Shown: one piece after another, positions 24,007 to 31,491 of the stretch
How the letters are laid out: each line of letters starts with the position of its first letter
Numbering within the stretch: position 1 is the stretch's first letter
Assembly: GCA_023664445.1 (NCBI GenBank)
Contig: JAMPFN010000001.1
Location: 131,836-164,108 of the forward strand
Source: Clostridium sp.
GTDB lineage: Bacteria; Bacillota; Clostridia; Oscillospirales; Ruminococcaceae
Direction: 5' to 3'
DNA length: 32,273 nucleotides
Program-made: the position numbers and the translations under genes
Notes under the pieces: generated by a model
What the model saw: only the letters and a program-made list of their open reading frames with translations
Databases searched by the model: none
What the model was told of the DNA's origin: nothing

Positions 24007-24546
24007 TCACCCGAAGATATATTCCACAAACTTGTCAAATTCATCTTTTATTCTGACAAAAAAGTTTTGCTCCTCTTCCGGAATCTCAACTATATCGTCA
24101 GTTTGCGTTTCGACATATTCAATTTGCGAGTTGTTAAGCTTTTGCAGTCCCAATACGTCGACCACATATTCTTCAACATTTTTGAGTGTCATCTTGCTTT
24201 CAAGCTCTGACTGCAATCTGACATTTTCGCTTTGGATGATCTCAAGATTCTCCTGAGCGCTTGAGATCTGACGATACATTTTACTTGTTTCAACTTTACC
24301 TGAAATAACAACGAAACAAATTGAAAATACAGAAAACGCAAGAAGGAACACCTTTGAAGCTGAACCTCTTTTCGGAGGAGTCTTATTCATGGTGATATTA
24401 GATGTGCGCCTTTCCTCCGGTGTTTTCTCAGGGGGCTGAGCCATATATTCCGGTTGATGATAGTCACGATAGTTCCTGCCCGGTCTGTGCGTGTCATTAT
24501 GCTGCGAATATTTATGAACTGAACTATTTCCTGTCATGGCAAACAT
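24007..24546 (-). CDS. ftsL: FtsL-like divisome membrane protein
   Basis: A 179-residue bitopic protein in the ftsL position between rsmH and ftsI. A hydrophilic, His/Pro-rich cytoplasmic region (1-60) precedes one TM segment (about 64-83, SKVFLLAFSVFSICFVVISG). An extracytoplasmic coiled coil follows (about 86-120, ISSAQENLEIIQSENVRLQS), then VEEYVVDVLGLQK, which matches the end of the FtsL/DivIC fold. FtsL bridges DivIB and DivIC and activates FtsW-FtsI. FtsL sequences are poorly conserved, so the call rests on topology and context. ATG 24546 follows AAGGAG with four bases; a second ATG (24537) is thirteen bases away. It starts directly after the rsmH stop. The long N-terminus is larger than the usual 20-40 residues. 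Confidence 0.8.
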   Translation of the reverse strand: MFAMTGNSSVHKYSQHNDTHRPGRNYRDYHQPEYMAQPPEKTPEERRTSNITMNKTPPKRGSASKVFLLAFSVFSICFVVISGKVETSKMYRQISSAQENLEIIQSENVRLQSELESKMTLKNVEEYVVDVLGLQKLNNSQIEYVETQTDDIVEIPEEEQNFFVRIKDEFDKFVEYIFG

Positions 24547-25470
24547 CTATCTCCTTTCTATAATTCTTAACTTGGCACTTCTGCTTCGTTTATTCTTTTC
24601 AAGCTCATCAGAGCAAGCCTCGATCGGCTTTCTGTTAACAAGCCGTCCTTCCGGTGTCCGTCCGCATACACATTTAGGGAAATCAGGCGGACAAACACAT
24701 CCCTTACACCAGCCGGCAAAACGCTGCTTTACTATCCTGTCCTCAAGTGAGTGAAAGGTTATAACAGCCAATCTTCCGCCCGGTTTCAGACTGTAAAACG
24801 CAGCGTCAAGCCCCTTTGAGAGATGCTCAAATTCGCCGTTTACCGCAATTCTTATAGCCTGAAAGGTCTTTTTACACGGATTCTTTTCCCGTCTTACCGC
24901 TGCCGGAACACTGCTTTTTATTATCTCTGCAAGTTCAAGCGTGGTTTCGATCGGTTTCATCTGTCTTTCCAAAATAATTTCCGACGCGATCTTTCTTGCG
25001 AATTTTTCCTCGCCGTATTCAAAAATAATCTTAGAAAGCTCTTCCTTGGTATAATTGTTTACAATATCGTAAGCGCTTATACCTTCCTGACTCATTCTCA
25101 TGTCAAGCGGAGCGTCATGATTGTAGGAAAATCCACGTCCGGGAGTGTCAAGCTGATGGGACGATACCCCTAAATCAAGCAAAACACCGTCAACCTTATC
25201 GATTTCAAGCGAATCAAGCGCCCGTCGCATCTCGGAATAATTGCTTTTAATAACACTCGCATTGCAGCATGCAAGACGCTTTGAAGCAATTTCCACGGCA
25301 TCGGGATCCCGATCCAGTGCAATAAGCCTGCCTCCATTCGTAAGTTTTTCCGCGATCTTCAAAGAATGTCCGGCGCCTCCGGCCGTTCCGTCGACATAAA
25401 TGCCGTCCGGTTTTACGGCAAGTCCCTCGACACTCTCGCTCAGCAAAACAGAAACGTGAGAAAACTCCAT
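24547..25470 (-). CDS. rsmH: 16S rRNA (cytosine-1402-N4)-methyltransferase RsmH (MraW)
   Basis: A 307-residue SAM-dependent methyltransferase that modifies C1402 in the ribosomal P site. The motifs are canonical: HVSVLLSESVEGL at the start, YVDGTAGGAGHS (SAM motif I), VDGVLLDLGVSSHQLD, and FHSLEDRIVKQRF in the C-terminal half. The open frame extends to 25626, overlapping mraZ, but ATG 25470 has AAGGAG six bases upstream, and MEFSHVSV is where the family begins. It starts ten bases after mraZ and ends right before ftsL. Confidence 0.96.
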   Translation of the reverse strand: MEFSHVSVLLSESVEGLAVKPDGIYVDGTAGGAGHSLKIAEKLTNGGRLIALDRDPDAVEIASKRLACCNASVIKSNYSEMRRALDSLEIDKVDGVLLDLGVSSHQLDTPGRGFSYNHDAPLDMRMSQEGISAYDIVNNYTKEELSKIIFEYGEEKFARKIASEIILERQMKPIETTLELAEIIKSSVPAAVRREKNPCKKTFQAIRIAVNGEFEHLSKGLDAAFYSLKPGGRLAVITFHSLEDRIVKQRFAGWCKGCVCPPDFPKCVCGRTPEGRLVNRKPIEACSDELEKNKRSRSAKLRIIERR

Positions 25471-25480
25471 ACCAAACTCC

Positions 25481-25900
25481 TTAAATGCCAAGCTGCTGCA
25501 TTGCAGCAAGCATCTTGTCCATGTCCATATTATTCTGCTGGCTGTCCCAAAGCGCTTTATCCCATATCTCCGCCTTGTCATCAAGTCCGATGACAACAAC
25601 GTCCTTAGTAAGACCGGCAAAATCACGCAGATCAGCCGGAATCAGAACTCTCCCCTGCTTATCGGGTATCAGTTCCCCCGCGCCCGAAAAAAGCCACCTC
25701 TTAATATCAAGCCCGCCCATAGAATCGGGAAGGGCTGCGACCTTAGCGGCAAGTTTTTCCCATTCGTCTTTAGAATAAATTGTCAGACACTTCTGGTTAA
25801 TGCTTTTTGTGACATAAAATTCTCCGCCGAGAATATCTCTGAGTTTTGTCGGAAAGCTCATTCTGCCCTTAGCATCAATGTTATGATGAAAAGTTCCCAT
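25481..25900 (-). CDS. mraZ: transcriptional regulator MraZ
   Basis: A 139-residue protein with two AbrB-like (SpoVT-AbrB) swapped-hairpin domains that forms ring-shaped oligomers and represses the dcw cluster by binding short repeats at its own promoter. The N-terminal repeat reads GTFHHNIDAKGRMSFPTKLR in segments, and the second copy reads LIPDKQGRVLIPADLRDFAGL; both carry the DxxGR signature. The start is ambiguous: ATG 25900 agrees with the family N-terminus but has no clear ribosome binding site. TTG 25918 lies eight bases after AAGGTGG and would add six residues; GTG 25930 is also in frame. It is the first gene of the cluster. Confidence 0.92.
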   Translation of the reverse strand: MGTFHHNIDAKGRMSFPTKLRDILGGEFYVTKSINQKCLTIYSKDEWEKLAAKVAALPDSMGGLDIKRWLFSGAGELIPDKQGRVLIPADLRDFAGLTKDVVVIGLDDKAEIWDKALWDSQQNNMDMDKMLAAMQQLGI

Positions 25901-25986
25901 AAGAGCCGTAAGAGCCAATTCCAACACCACCTTTTAAGATATTCAGGCTTTAATCACCAAAAAAGTGATTTTTTTACATCTTTTTT

Positions 25987-26000
25987 CCACACTTCACCAC
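25987..26000 (-). promoter_or_regulatory. putative MraZ-binding GTGG boxes
   Basis: On the minus strand GTGG occurs at 26000-25997 and again at 25990-25987, exactly ten bases apart, just downstream of the mraZ -10 box. MraZ sites in other bacteria are short G-rich repeats with ten-base periodicity. A third repeat is not evident. Autoregulation is inference from known MraZ biology. Confidence 0.5.
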
Positions 26001-26012
26001 CGTGTATATATT

Positions 26013-26041
26013 ATTATACTCCAAATCAAAAAAAACGTCAA
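26013..26041 (-). promoter_or_regulatory. mraZ / dcw cluster promoter
   Basis: Minus-strand TTGACG (26041-26036) and TATAAT (26018-26013) are separated by exactly 17 bases, including a T8 tract. The -10 is perfect and the -35 matches five of six. The start would be near 26006, about 100 bases before mraZ. Confidence 0.75.
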
Positions 26042-26171
26042 GTCATAATCTGAAAGTAAAATTATAAATCATGCCAAAATTAACATTGCATTTTTAGGTC
26101 TATTGCACAAACGACAGATAACTGTGAAAACATTATGGAATATTTTATCACAAATACACAATTATGTAAAA

Positions 26172-26200
26172 AAGAGACAGAAAATCAATTTCTGTCTCTT
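26172..26200 (-). terminator. terminator after tuf
   Basis: On the minus strand AAGAGACAGAAA (26200-26189) pairs with its complement (26183-26172) in a perfect 12-bp stem with a five-base loop, followed by a T-run. It lies 15 bases after the tuf stop and closes the str operon before the dcw promoter. Confidence 0.9.
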
Positions 26201-26215
26201 AAATATCAGTTAAAA

Positions 26216-27415
26216 TTATTCATTAATTGCAACAACAACGCCTGAACCAACTGTTCTGCCGCCTTCACGGATAGCAAAACGAAGTCCTTCTTCGATAGCG
26301 ATAGGTGTGATGAGCTCAACATTGATCTCTACGTTATCGCCGGGAGTACACATTTCAACACCGTCAGGAAGTGTGATAGTACCTGTAACGTCTGTTGTTC
26401 TGAAATAGAACTGAGGTCTGTAGTTTGTAAAGAAAGGAGTATGACGACCGCCTTCATCCTTCTTCAGAACGTAAACCTGACCCTTAAACTTTGTATGCGG
26501 GTGAATTGAACCGGGCTGACAGAGAACCTGTCCTCTTTCAACCTGATCTCTTGTAATACCACGGAGAAGTGCGCCGATGTTATCGCCGGCTTCAGCATAG
26601 TCAAGAGTCTTTCTGAACATTTCGATACCGGTAACAACAGTCTTATCCTTTTCGTCCTTAAGACCAACAATTTCAACTTCCTCACCGGTCTTGAGCTGAC
26701 CTCTTTCAACTCTTCCCGTAACAACAGTACCACGACCTGAAATTGTCATAGTATCCTCGATAGGCATAAGGAAAGGAAGATCTGCTTTACGCTCAGGAGT
26801 CGGGATGTAGCTGTCAACAGCATCCATAAGTTCAAGAATAGGAGCATAAGCCTCATTGCTGAGATCGTCCGGAGCTTCAAGAGCCTTAAGAGCTGAACCC
26901 TTGATGATAGGAGTATCATCGCCCGGGAATTCATATTCGTCAAGTGTTCCTCTGATATCCATTTCAACAAGTTCAAGAAGCTCAGGATCGTCGACCTGGT
27001 CAGCCTTGTTCATGAATACTACGATATACGGAACGCCAACCTGACGTGCGAGAAGAAGATGCTCTTTTGTCTGAGCCATAGGACCGTCTGAAGACGCAAC
27101 AACGAGGATAGCGCCGTCCATCTGAGCAGCACCTGTGATCATGTTCTTTACATAGTCAGCGTGTCCGGGGCAGTCAACGTGAGCATAGTGACGCTTATCT
27201 GTTTCATACTCAACGTGAGCTGTATTGATCGTGATACCACGTTCTCTTTCTTCCGGAGCCTTATCGATCATATCGTAAGCTTCGTACTGTGCCTGACCTT
27301 TAAGAGCGAGAGTCTTTGTAATAGCAGCAGTAAGAGTTGTTTTACCATGGTCAACGTGTCCGATTGTACCAATGTTTACATGGGGTTTGGTTCTTTCAAA
27401 TTTAGCCTTTGCCAT
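26216..27415 (-). CDS. tuf: translation elongation factor Tu
   Basis: A 399-residue GTPase that delivers aminoacyl-tRNA to the ribosomal A site. The G domain has [16 protein letters not shown] (P-loop), [12 protein letters not shown] (G3), and NKAD (G4); domains II and III follow, ending in [10 protein letters not shown]. Length is normal. The ATG at 27415 has a strong AGGAGG ribosome binding site seven bases upstream. It is the last gene of the str operon but has its own well-spaced promoter (27461-27489) in the 108-base gap after fusA, as expected for the most abundant cell protein. Confidence 0.99.
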   Translation of the reverse strand: MAKAKFERTKPHVNIGTIGHVDHGKTTLTAAITKTLALKGQAQYEAYDMIDKAPEERERGITINTAHVEYETDKRHYAHVDCPGHADYVKNMITGAAQMDGAILVVASSDGPMAQTKEHLLLARQVGVPYIVVFMNKADQVDDPELLELVEMDIRGTLDEYEFPGDDTPIIKGSALKALEAPDDLSNEAYAPILELMDAVDSYIPTPERKADLPFLMPIEDTMTISGRGTVVTGRVERGQLKTGEEVEIVGLKDEKDKTVVTGIEMFRKTLDYAEAGDNIGALLRGITRDQVERGQVLCQPGSIHPHTKFKGQVYVLKKDEGGRHTPFFTNYRPQFYFRTTDVTGTITLPDGVEMCTPGDNVEINVELITPIAIEEGLRFAIREGGRTVGSGVVVAINE

Positions 27416-27460
27416 TGGGAATTTCCTCCTTAAAATTGTATTTGATTCCTTATGGATATA

Positions 27461-27489
27461 ATTTTACCATATATCCGCAGAAAATTCAA
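27461..27489 (-). promoter_or_regulatory. internal tuf promoter
   Basis: Minus-strand TTGAAT (27489-27484) and TAAAAT (27466-27461) are exactly 17 bases apart; the -10 matches five of six and is preceded by TGG, giving an extended -10. Start would be near 27454, about 38 bases before the tuf ATG. Confidence 0.65.
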
Positions 27490-27523
27490 GTGTTTTTTTA
27501 ATTATAATGAAAATTTTCAAAAA

Positions 27524-29608
27524 TTATGCGTTATCCTTGTTTCTTGACGTCATAATCTTTTCAGCGATATTCTTCGGAACTTCGAGGTAGCTGTGCGGTT
27601 CCATTGAATACTGACCGCGTCCCTGTGTATTTGAACGGAGATCGTTTGAATATCCGAACATTTCCGAAAGCGGAACAAGAGCGTCTATCTGAACGGCGCC
27701 GGGTCTTGATTCCTGACCCTGTATCTGTCCGCGTCGTGAACTAAGGTCGCCGATAACTGTACCCGTATAATCGTCGGGAACGATAACAGAAACCTTCATG
27801 ATAGGTTCCATAAGCGCGGGATCAGCCTTTCTCATAGCTTCCTTGAACGCCATAGAGCCAGCGATCTGGAACGCCATTTCAGAAGAGTCAACCTCGTGGT
27901 ACGAACCGTCGTAAAGCTCAACGCATACGTCAACGACTTCATAACCGGCAAGGATACCTGCCTTCATAGCGCCCTGAATACCCTTATCGACAGCCGGAAT
28001 ATATTCCTTCGGAATAGCGCCGCCGACAATAGCGTTTTTAAATTCATAGCCCTTGCCCGATTCGTTCGGCGATACTCTGATCTTAACGTGACCGTACTGT
28101 CCCTTACCGCCTGACTGTCTTGCGTATTTATGGTCGACATCGGCATTGCCCTTGATCGTTTCCTTGTATGAAACCTGCGGAGCGCCTACGTTCGCTTCCA
28201 CCTTGAATTCGCGAAGAAGTCTGTCAACGATGATTTCAAGGTGAAGCTCGCCCATTCCGGCGATGATCGTCTGTCCTGTTTCCTCATCGGTATAAGTTCT
28301 GAATGTCGGGTCTTCTTCCGCAAGCTTCGCGAGAGCGATACCCATTTTTTCCTGACCCGCCTTTGTCTTAGGCTCGATAGCGAGCTGAATAACAGGCTCC
28401 GGAAATTCCATAGATTCAAGAATTACAGGGTGCTTCTCATCGCAGAGCGTATCGCCCGTAGTTGTATTTTTCAAACCTACAGCGGCAGCGATATCTCCTG
28501 CGTAAACAGTTTCGATATCCTTTCTGTGGTTTGAGTGCATCTGAAGGATTCGTCCAAGTCTTTCCTTGTTGTCCTTAGTTGCGTTGAGAACTGTAGAACC
28601 TGCGTTCACAGTACCCGAATAAACTCTGAAGAAGCAAAGCTTACCGACAAACGGGTCTGTAGCGATCTTAAACGCGAGAGCCGAGAACGGTTCATCATCG
28701 GACGAATGTCTCTCACACGCTTCATCTGTATCGGGGTTAACGCCCTTGATAGCGGGAACGTCAAGCGGTGAAGGCATAAAGTCGATTATAGCGTCAAGAA
28801 GCTTCTGAACGCCCTTATTCTTATATGAAGTACCGCATGTTACAGGAACGATCTTATTGTCGATAGTTCCCTTTCTGATGCATGACTTGATCTCTTCGAT
28901 CGTGAGTTCCTCGCCGTCAAGATACTTCATAGCAATATCGTCGTCGAGAGCGGCAACCTCATCAAGCATTGCTGCACGGTATTCCTCTGACTTTTCCTTC
29001 ATATCATCGGGAATTTCTTCCATTCTGATATCTTTTCCAAGGTCGTCATAGTAAACGTAAGCCTTCATTTCAACAAGATCGACGATCCCCTTAAAGGTTT
29101 CCTCTGATCCGATAGGCAGCTGAATCGGAACTGCCGTACAGTGAAGTCTGTTCTTCATCATGTCAACAACATTATAGAAGTCAGCTCCCATGATGTCCAT
29201 TTTGTTTACATAAGCCATTCTCGGAACGTGATACTCGTCAGCCTGTCGCCAAACTGTTTCCGACTGAGGCTCAACGCCGCCCTTCGCGCAGAAAACCGTT
29301 ACAGAGCCGTCAAGAACTCTCAGCGAACGCTCAACTTCAACCGTAAAGTCAACGTGTCCCGGAGTATCGATAATATTGATTCTGTGGCCTGCCCAGTATG
29401 CAGTAGTAGCGGCAGAGGTGATCGTTATACCTCTTTCCTGTTCCTGCTCCATCCAGTCCATTGTTGCAGAACCTTCGTGAGTTTCGCCTATTTTATGGTT
29501 AATACCGGTATAAAAAAGGATACGCTCAGTTGTTGTTGTTTTACCTGCGTCAATGTGAGCCATTATACCTATATTTCTGGTATGTTCAAGCGAACAATCT
29601 CTTGGCAT
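27524..29608 (-). CDS. fusA: translation elongation factor G
   Basis: A 694-residue GTPase that catalyses ribosomal translocation and, with RRF, ribosome recycling. The G domain shows [16 protein letters not shown] (P-loop), the switch II region [16 protein letters not shown], and NKMD (G4). The C-terminal part contains the conserved [12 protein letters not shown] of domain V and GRGQYSM. Length and domain order match canonical EF-G rather than a tetracycline-resistance protein or an EF-G2. It starts 15 bases after rpsG with AGGAGG upstream of ATG 29608. Confidence 0.99.
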   Translation of the reverse strand: MPRDCSLEHTRNIGIMAHIDAGKTTTTERILFYTGINHKIGETHEGSATMDWMEQEQERGITITSAATTAYWAGHRINIIDTPGHVDFTVEVERSLRVLDGSVTVFCAKGGVEPQSETVWRQADEYHVPRMAYVNKMDIMGADFYNVVDMMKNRLHCTAVPIQLPIGSEETFKGIVDLVEMKAYVYYDDLGKDIRMEEIPDDMKEKSEEYRAAMLDEVAALDDDIAMKYLDGEELTIEEIKSCIRKGTIDNKIVPVTCGTSYKNKGVQKLLDAIIDFMPSPLDVPAIKGVNPDTDEACERHSSDDEPFSALAFKIATDPFVGKLCFFRVYSGTVNAGSTVLNATKDNKERLGRILQMHSNHRKDIETVYAGDIAAAVGLKNTTTGDTLCDEKHPVILESMEFPEPVIQLAIEPKTKAGQEKMGIALAKLAEEDPTFRTYTDEETGQTIIAGMGELHLEIIVDRLLREFKVEANVGAPQVSYKETIKGNADVDHKYARQSGGKGQYGHVKIRVSPNESGKGYEFKNAIVGGAIPKEYIPAVDKGIQGAMKAGILAGYEVVDVCVELYDGSYHEVDSSEMAFQIAGSMAFKEAMRKADPALMEPIMKVSVIVPDDYTGTVIGDLSSRRGQIQGQESRPGAVQIDALVPLSEMFGYSNDLRSNTQGRGQYSMEPHSYLEVPKNIAEKIMTSRNKDNA

Positions 29609-29623
29609 AATATATCCTCCTTA

Positions 29624-30094
29624 TTACCAACGATAGTGTGCAAACGCCTTGTTTGCTTCAGCCATCTTGTGTGTGTCATCACGCTTCTTGCAGGCGCCGC
29701 CTGTTCCGTTAAGAGCGTCCATGATCTCACCGGCAAGTCTTTCCTTCATTGTTTTTTCATTTCTTTCTCTTGAGTATCTTGTGATCCATCTAAGTCCCAG
29801 TGTCTGACGTCTTTCCGGACGTACTTCCATAGGAACCTGATATGTCGCGCCGCCCATTCTGCGGGCTTTTACCTCAAGAACCGGCATAACGTTTTCCATT
29901 GCCTCTTCAAAAGCTTCAAGAGCGTCCTTACCTGTCTTTTCGGCAACAATGTCAAACGCGCCGTAAACTATTTTCTGTGCAACACCCTTTTTGCCGTCCA
30001 GCATTATATTGTTGATAAGACGTGTAACAAGCTTTGAGTTGTACATAGGATCCTGCAATACATCACGCTTTGCGATATTACCTCTTCTTGGCAT
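29624..30094 (-). CDS. rpsG: 30S ribosomal protein S7
   Basis: A 156-residue primary 16S rRNA-binding protein of the small-subunit head, near the E-site tRNA. It begins [16 protein letters not shown] and ends [14 protein letters not shown], both typical. The open frame extends six codons upstream, but ATG 30094 is preceded by AGGAGGG at good spacing and matches the family start. It lies between rpsL and fusA, as in most str operons. Confidence 0.98.
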   Translation of the reverse strand: MPRRGNIAKRDVLQDPMYNSKLVTRLINNIMLDGKKGVAQKIVYGAFDIVAEKTGKDALEAFEEAMENVMPVLEVKARRMGGATYQVPMEVRPERRQTLGLRWITRYSRERNEKTMKERLAGEIMDALNGTGGACKKRDDTHKMAEANKAFAHYRW

Positions 30095-30137
30095 TTCGCT
30101 TCCCTCCTTCACATTTTTTCATGAATTCATAGGTACT

Positions 30138-30153
30138 CGTCCTTTTAAGGACG
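30138..30153. other. hairpin in the rpsL-rpsG spacer
   Basis: CGTCCTT and AAGGACG form a perfect 7-bp palindrome around TT in the 136-base spacer. In Escherichia coli, S7 autoregulates by binding the rpsL-rpsG spacer; this stem could serve a similar function, but no conserved S7 site is recognised. A TTGACG overlaps it on the minus strand without a good -10 box. Confidence 0.3.
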
Positions 30154-30230
30154 TCAAGACCAATGCAGAGGATTTAATATATATTTATATAAATCTCCGC
30201 ATAAAATCCTGCGGTAGTTATCCTATTAAA

Positions 30231-30647
30231 TTATTTTGCCTTAGGCTTCTTAGCGCCGTACTTTGAACGAGCCTGCATTCTGTTAGCAACGCCCTGAGCG
30301 TCAAGAGTTCCTCTGATGATGTGGTAACGCACACCGGGGAGATCCTTAACACGTCCGCCTCTGATAAGAACAACGCTGTGTTCCTGAAGATTATGACCGA
30401 TACCGGGAATATAAGCTGTAACTTCGTTTCCGTTTGTAAGCTTTACTCTGGCGATCTTTCTCATAGCCGAATTAGGCTTCTTGGGCGTAGCGGTTCTTAC
30501 TGCCGTACACACGCCTCTCTTCTGCGGCGAGCTCTGATCGATCATAGTCTTCTTCTTGGCATTGTAACCCTTCTGAAGCGCAGGAGCTGTCGACTTAACC
30601 TCGAGAACCTGTCTTCCCTTACGTACCAGCTGATTAAATGTTGGCAT
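30231..30647 (-). CDS. rpsL: 30S ribosomal protein S12
   Basis: A 138-residue decoding-centre protein. The start [13 protein letters not shown] and the conserved loops [11 protein letters not shown] and [18 protein letters not shown] are intact; the lysines in both loops, where streptomycin-resistance changes occur, are wild type. An insertion of about 14 residues around [20 protein letters not shown] is typical of clostridial S12. The frame is open to 30854, but ATG 30647 has AGGAGG at seven bases, and the extra codons cover the promoter and leader. It is the first gene of the str operon. Confidence 0.98.
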   Translation of the reverse strand: MPTFNQLVRKGRQVLEVKSTAPALQKGYNAKKKTMIDQSSPQKRGVCTAVRTATPKKPNSAMRKIARVKLTNGNEVTAYIPGIGHNLQEHSVVLIRGGRVKDLPGVRYHIIRGTLDAQGVANRMQARSKYGAKKPKAK

Positions 30648-30669
30648 ATTCTTCCTCCTTTTCACAAAA

Positions 30670-30706
30670 ATGGGTATGCCGACACGCAAAGTATCCGCAT
30701 ACCCAT
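30670..30706 (-). promoter_or_regulatory. 5'-end hairpin / possible attenuator in the rpsL leader
   Basis: On the minus strand ATGGGTATGC (30706-30697) pairs with GCATACCCAT (30679-30670). Inside, GATAC pairs with GTGTC around a TTTGC loop after one G-G mismatch, giving about 15 pairs. ATTTTTG follows. The predicted start (30704-30702) falls in the outer arm, so the mRNA would begin with this stem. Confidence 0.65.
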
Positions 30707-30708
30707 TA

Positions 30709-30737
30709 ATTATAATACCTTTTTTTGTATTTGTCAA
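30709..30737 (-). promoter_or_regulatory. str operon promoter (full consensus)
   Basis: Minus-strand TTGACA (30737-30732) and TATAAT (30714-30709) are both perfect sigma-A consensus hexamers, exactly 17 bases apart. It is the strongest promoter in the window and fits the demand for ribosomal proteins and elongation factors. Confidence 0.9.
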
Positions 30738-30798
30738 TAGTTTTTTTAAAATTTCATGCAATTCAGTTTTTGAGAAGCTGATTTGCACAGTATGTTCA

Positions 30799-31104
30799 TT
30801 TCTTGCCTTGATGCAAGAAACGAACCAAAGAAAATCAAGCTTACGCTCCGGCACAGCTTACGCTGTGAGTCGCGAAAGCGAAAGATAGGGATTAGTTCTA
30901 TAGTCGGGGACTGTAGTTTACATGTATAGTTCAAATAAACTTGTGAGCATAGGGGACGCTTTCACTTGCAAAGCGTCCCCTCTTTGAAAACTGTCGTTTT
31001 CAAATTCACCCCTTGAAATGCGCTTCTAAGGCAAGGAGTTTCGCTCTCTGCGGAGAGCGACCAAAGGCTCTGACTTTGGAATTCGCAAGCCTTTGAAAAG
31101 GCTT
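30799..31104. repeat. belt of consecutive hairpins (palindromic repeat cluster)
   Basis: Perfect or near-perfect stems follow one another: TTTCTTGC/GCAAGAAA (30799-30820), CACAGC/GCTGTG (30852-30867), TCGC-GAAA-GCGA (30870-30881), CTATAGTC/GACTGTAG with one G-U (30898-30916), a 12-bp AGGGGACGCTTT stem (30951-30981), TTTGAAAAC/GTTTTCAAA (30983-31004), TCGCTCTC/GAGAGCGA (31041-31060), CCAAAG/CTTTGG (31061-31079) and AAGCCTT/AAGGCTT (31087-31104). None has a long T-run. It looks like a mosaic of dispersed palindromic repeats. Confidence 0.65.
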
Positions 31105-31122
31105 GACCTAAACTTTAGATTT
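31063..31122. repeat. 60-bp dispersed repeat, copy 2
   Basis: This is 57 of 60 bases identical to bases 1-60. The copies diverge immediately after base 31122. Four sense codons and the TAG stop of the 66-codon ORF (31108-31122) lie inside the repeat. Confidence 0.8.
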
Positions 31123-31302
31123 GACTTTTTCGACTTTCAGAATTTTGAGGTGCTTTATCTCCCGATCTTTGCCAAGAATGTTCTGTATGGTATCGGTCAG
31201 AATGTGCGCCAATTCCAGGTCTTTCACATTGAACGAAGGCTTATTTGAAATCTCGTTCAATTCCATTTGAAGCTTGGTTTTCAGAATTTCGTTAGCGTTC
31301 AT
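31108..31302 (-). CDS. hypothetical protein, about 64 aa, with 3' end inside a repeat
   Basis: I do not recognise it. The product is small, charged and helical (LKTKLQMELNEISNKPSF, then LAHILTDTIQNILGKDREIKHL), with no membrane segment or metal motif. ATG 31302 and a TTG at 31308 are both possible starts; GGA lies five bases before the TTG, so the TTG is plausible and gives 66 residues. The last residues KSKV and the stop codon are read from the 60-bp dispersed repeat, so the original C-terminus may have been truncated or replaced. It follows a 33-codon ORF by about 17-23 bases. Confidence 0.5.
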   Translation of the reverse strand: MNANEILKTKLQMELNEISNKPSFNVKDLELAHILTDTIQNILGKDREIKHLKILKVEKVKSKV

Positions 31303-31324
31303 GGTCAAAGATTTTCCATAGTGT

Positions 31325-31426
31325 TCATGCAGCGTTGAATAGCTTCGCGTACACTATGTACGGCACGTCAACTCCCGAAATTTTTGATTTTTCCGTCTTT
31401 ACATTTTCGTTTCTGCTGTTTGACAT
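31325..31426 (-). CDS. tiny ORF, 33 aa, strong ribosome binding site
   Basis: A short frame beginning MSNSRNENVKTEKSKIS and ending VYAKLFNAA. TTGGAGGA lies eight bases upstream of ATG 31426, one of the better ribosome binding sites in the region, which is the main argument that it is translated. It lies between the amidase and the 66-codon ORF. It could be a leader peptide, or the intact start of a longer gene that has lost its frame, with the downstream ORF as its remainder. No family is recognised. Confidence 0.4.
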   Translation of the reverse strand: MSNSRNENVKTEKSKISGVDVPYIVYAKLFNAA

Positions 31427-31491
31427 GATTTCGTCCTCCAAAATATATTATGATAATATAATATCACAAAACAAGACATATTTCAAGGTAT

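Larger units (their letters stand above)
30648..31107. other. 460-base gap upstream of rpsL
   Basis: No gene is seen. From the rpsL side it holds the leader hairpin (30670-30706), the consensus promoter (30709-30737), an AT-rich stretch, and then a belt of consecutive hairpins (30799-31104) that overlaps the second copy of the 60-bp repeat. Confidence 0.7.

Noticed and set aside
23816..24010. Lys/Arg-rich 64-codon frame overlapping the ftsL stop (GTG start)
   Set aside because: It has no ribosome binding site, no recognisable family and biased low-complexity composition; the ATGA-like overlap may be chance. Left in the gap description only.
25955..25980. Hairpin AATCAC/GTGATT followed by T7 on the plus strand, upstream of mraZ
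   Set aside because: It resembles a plus-strand terminator, but no plus-strand gene leads into it; it could only matter as part of the mraZ leader.
30746..30934. 62-codon frame across the hairpin belt
   Set aside because: It is made of palindromic repeat sequence, with no ribosome binding site and no protein-like pattern.
30954..30981. 12-bp GC-rich stem as an intrinsic terminator
   Set aside because: Neither strand has a T-run directly after the stem, so it is treated as part of the palindromic belt.
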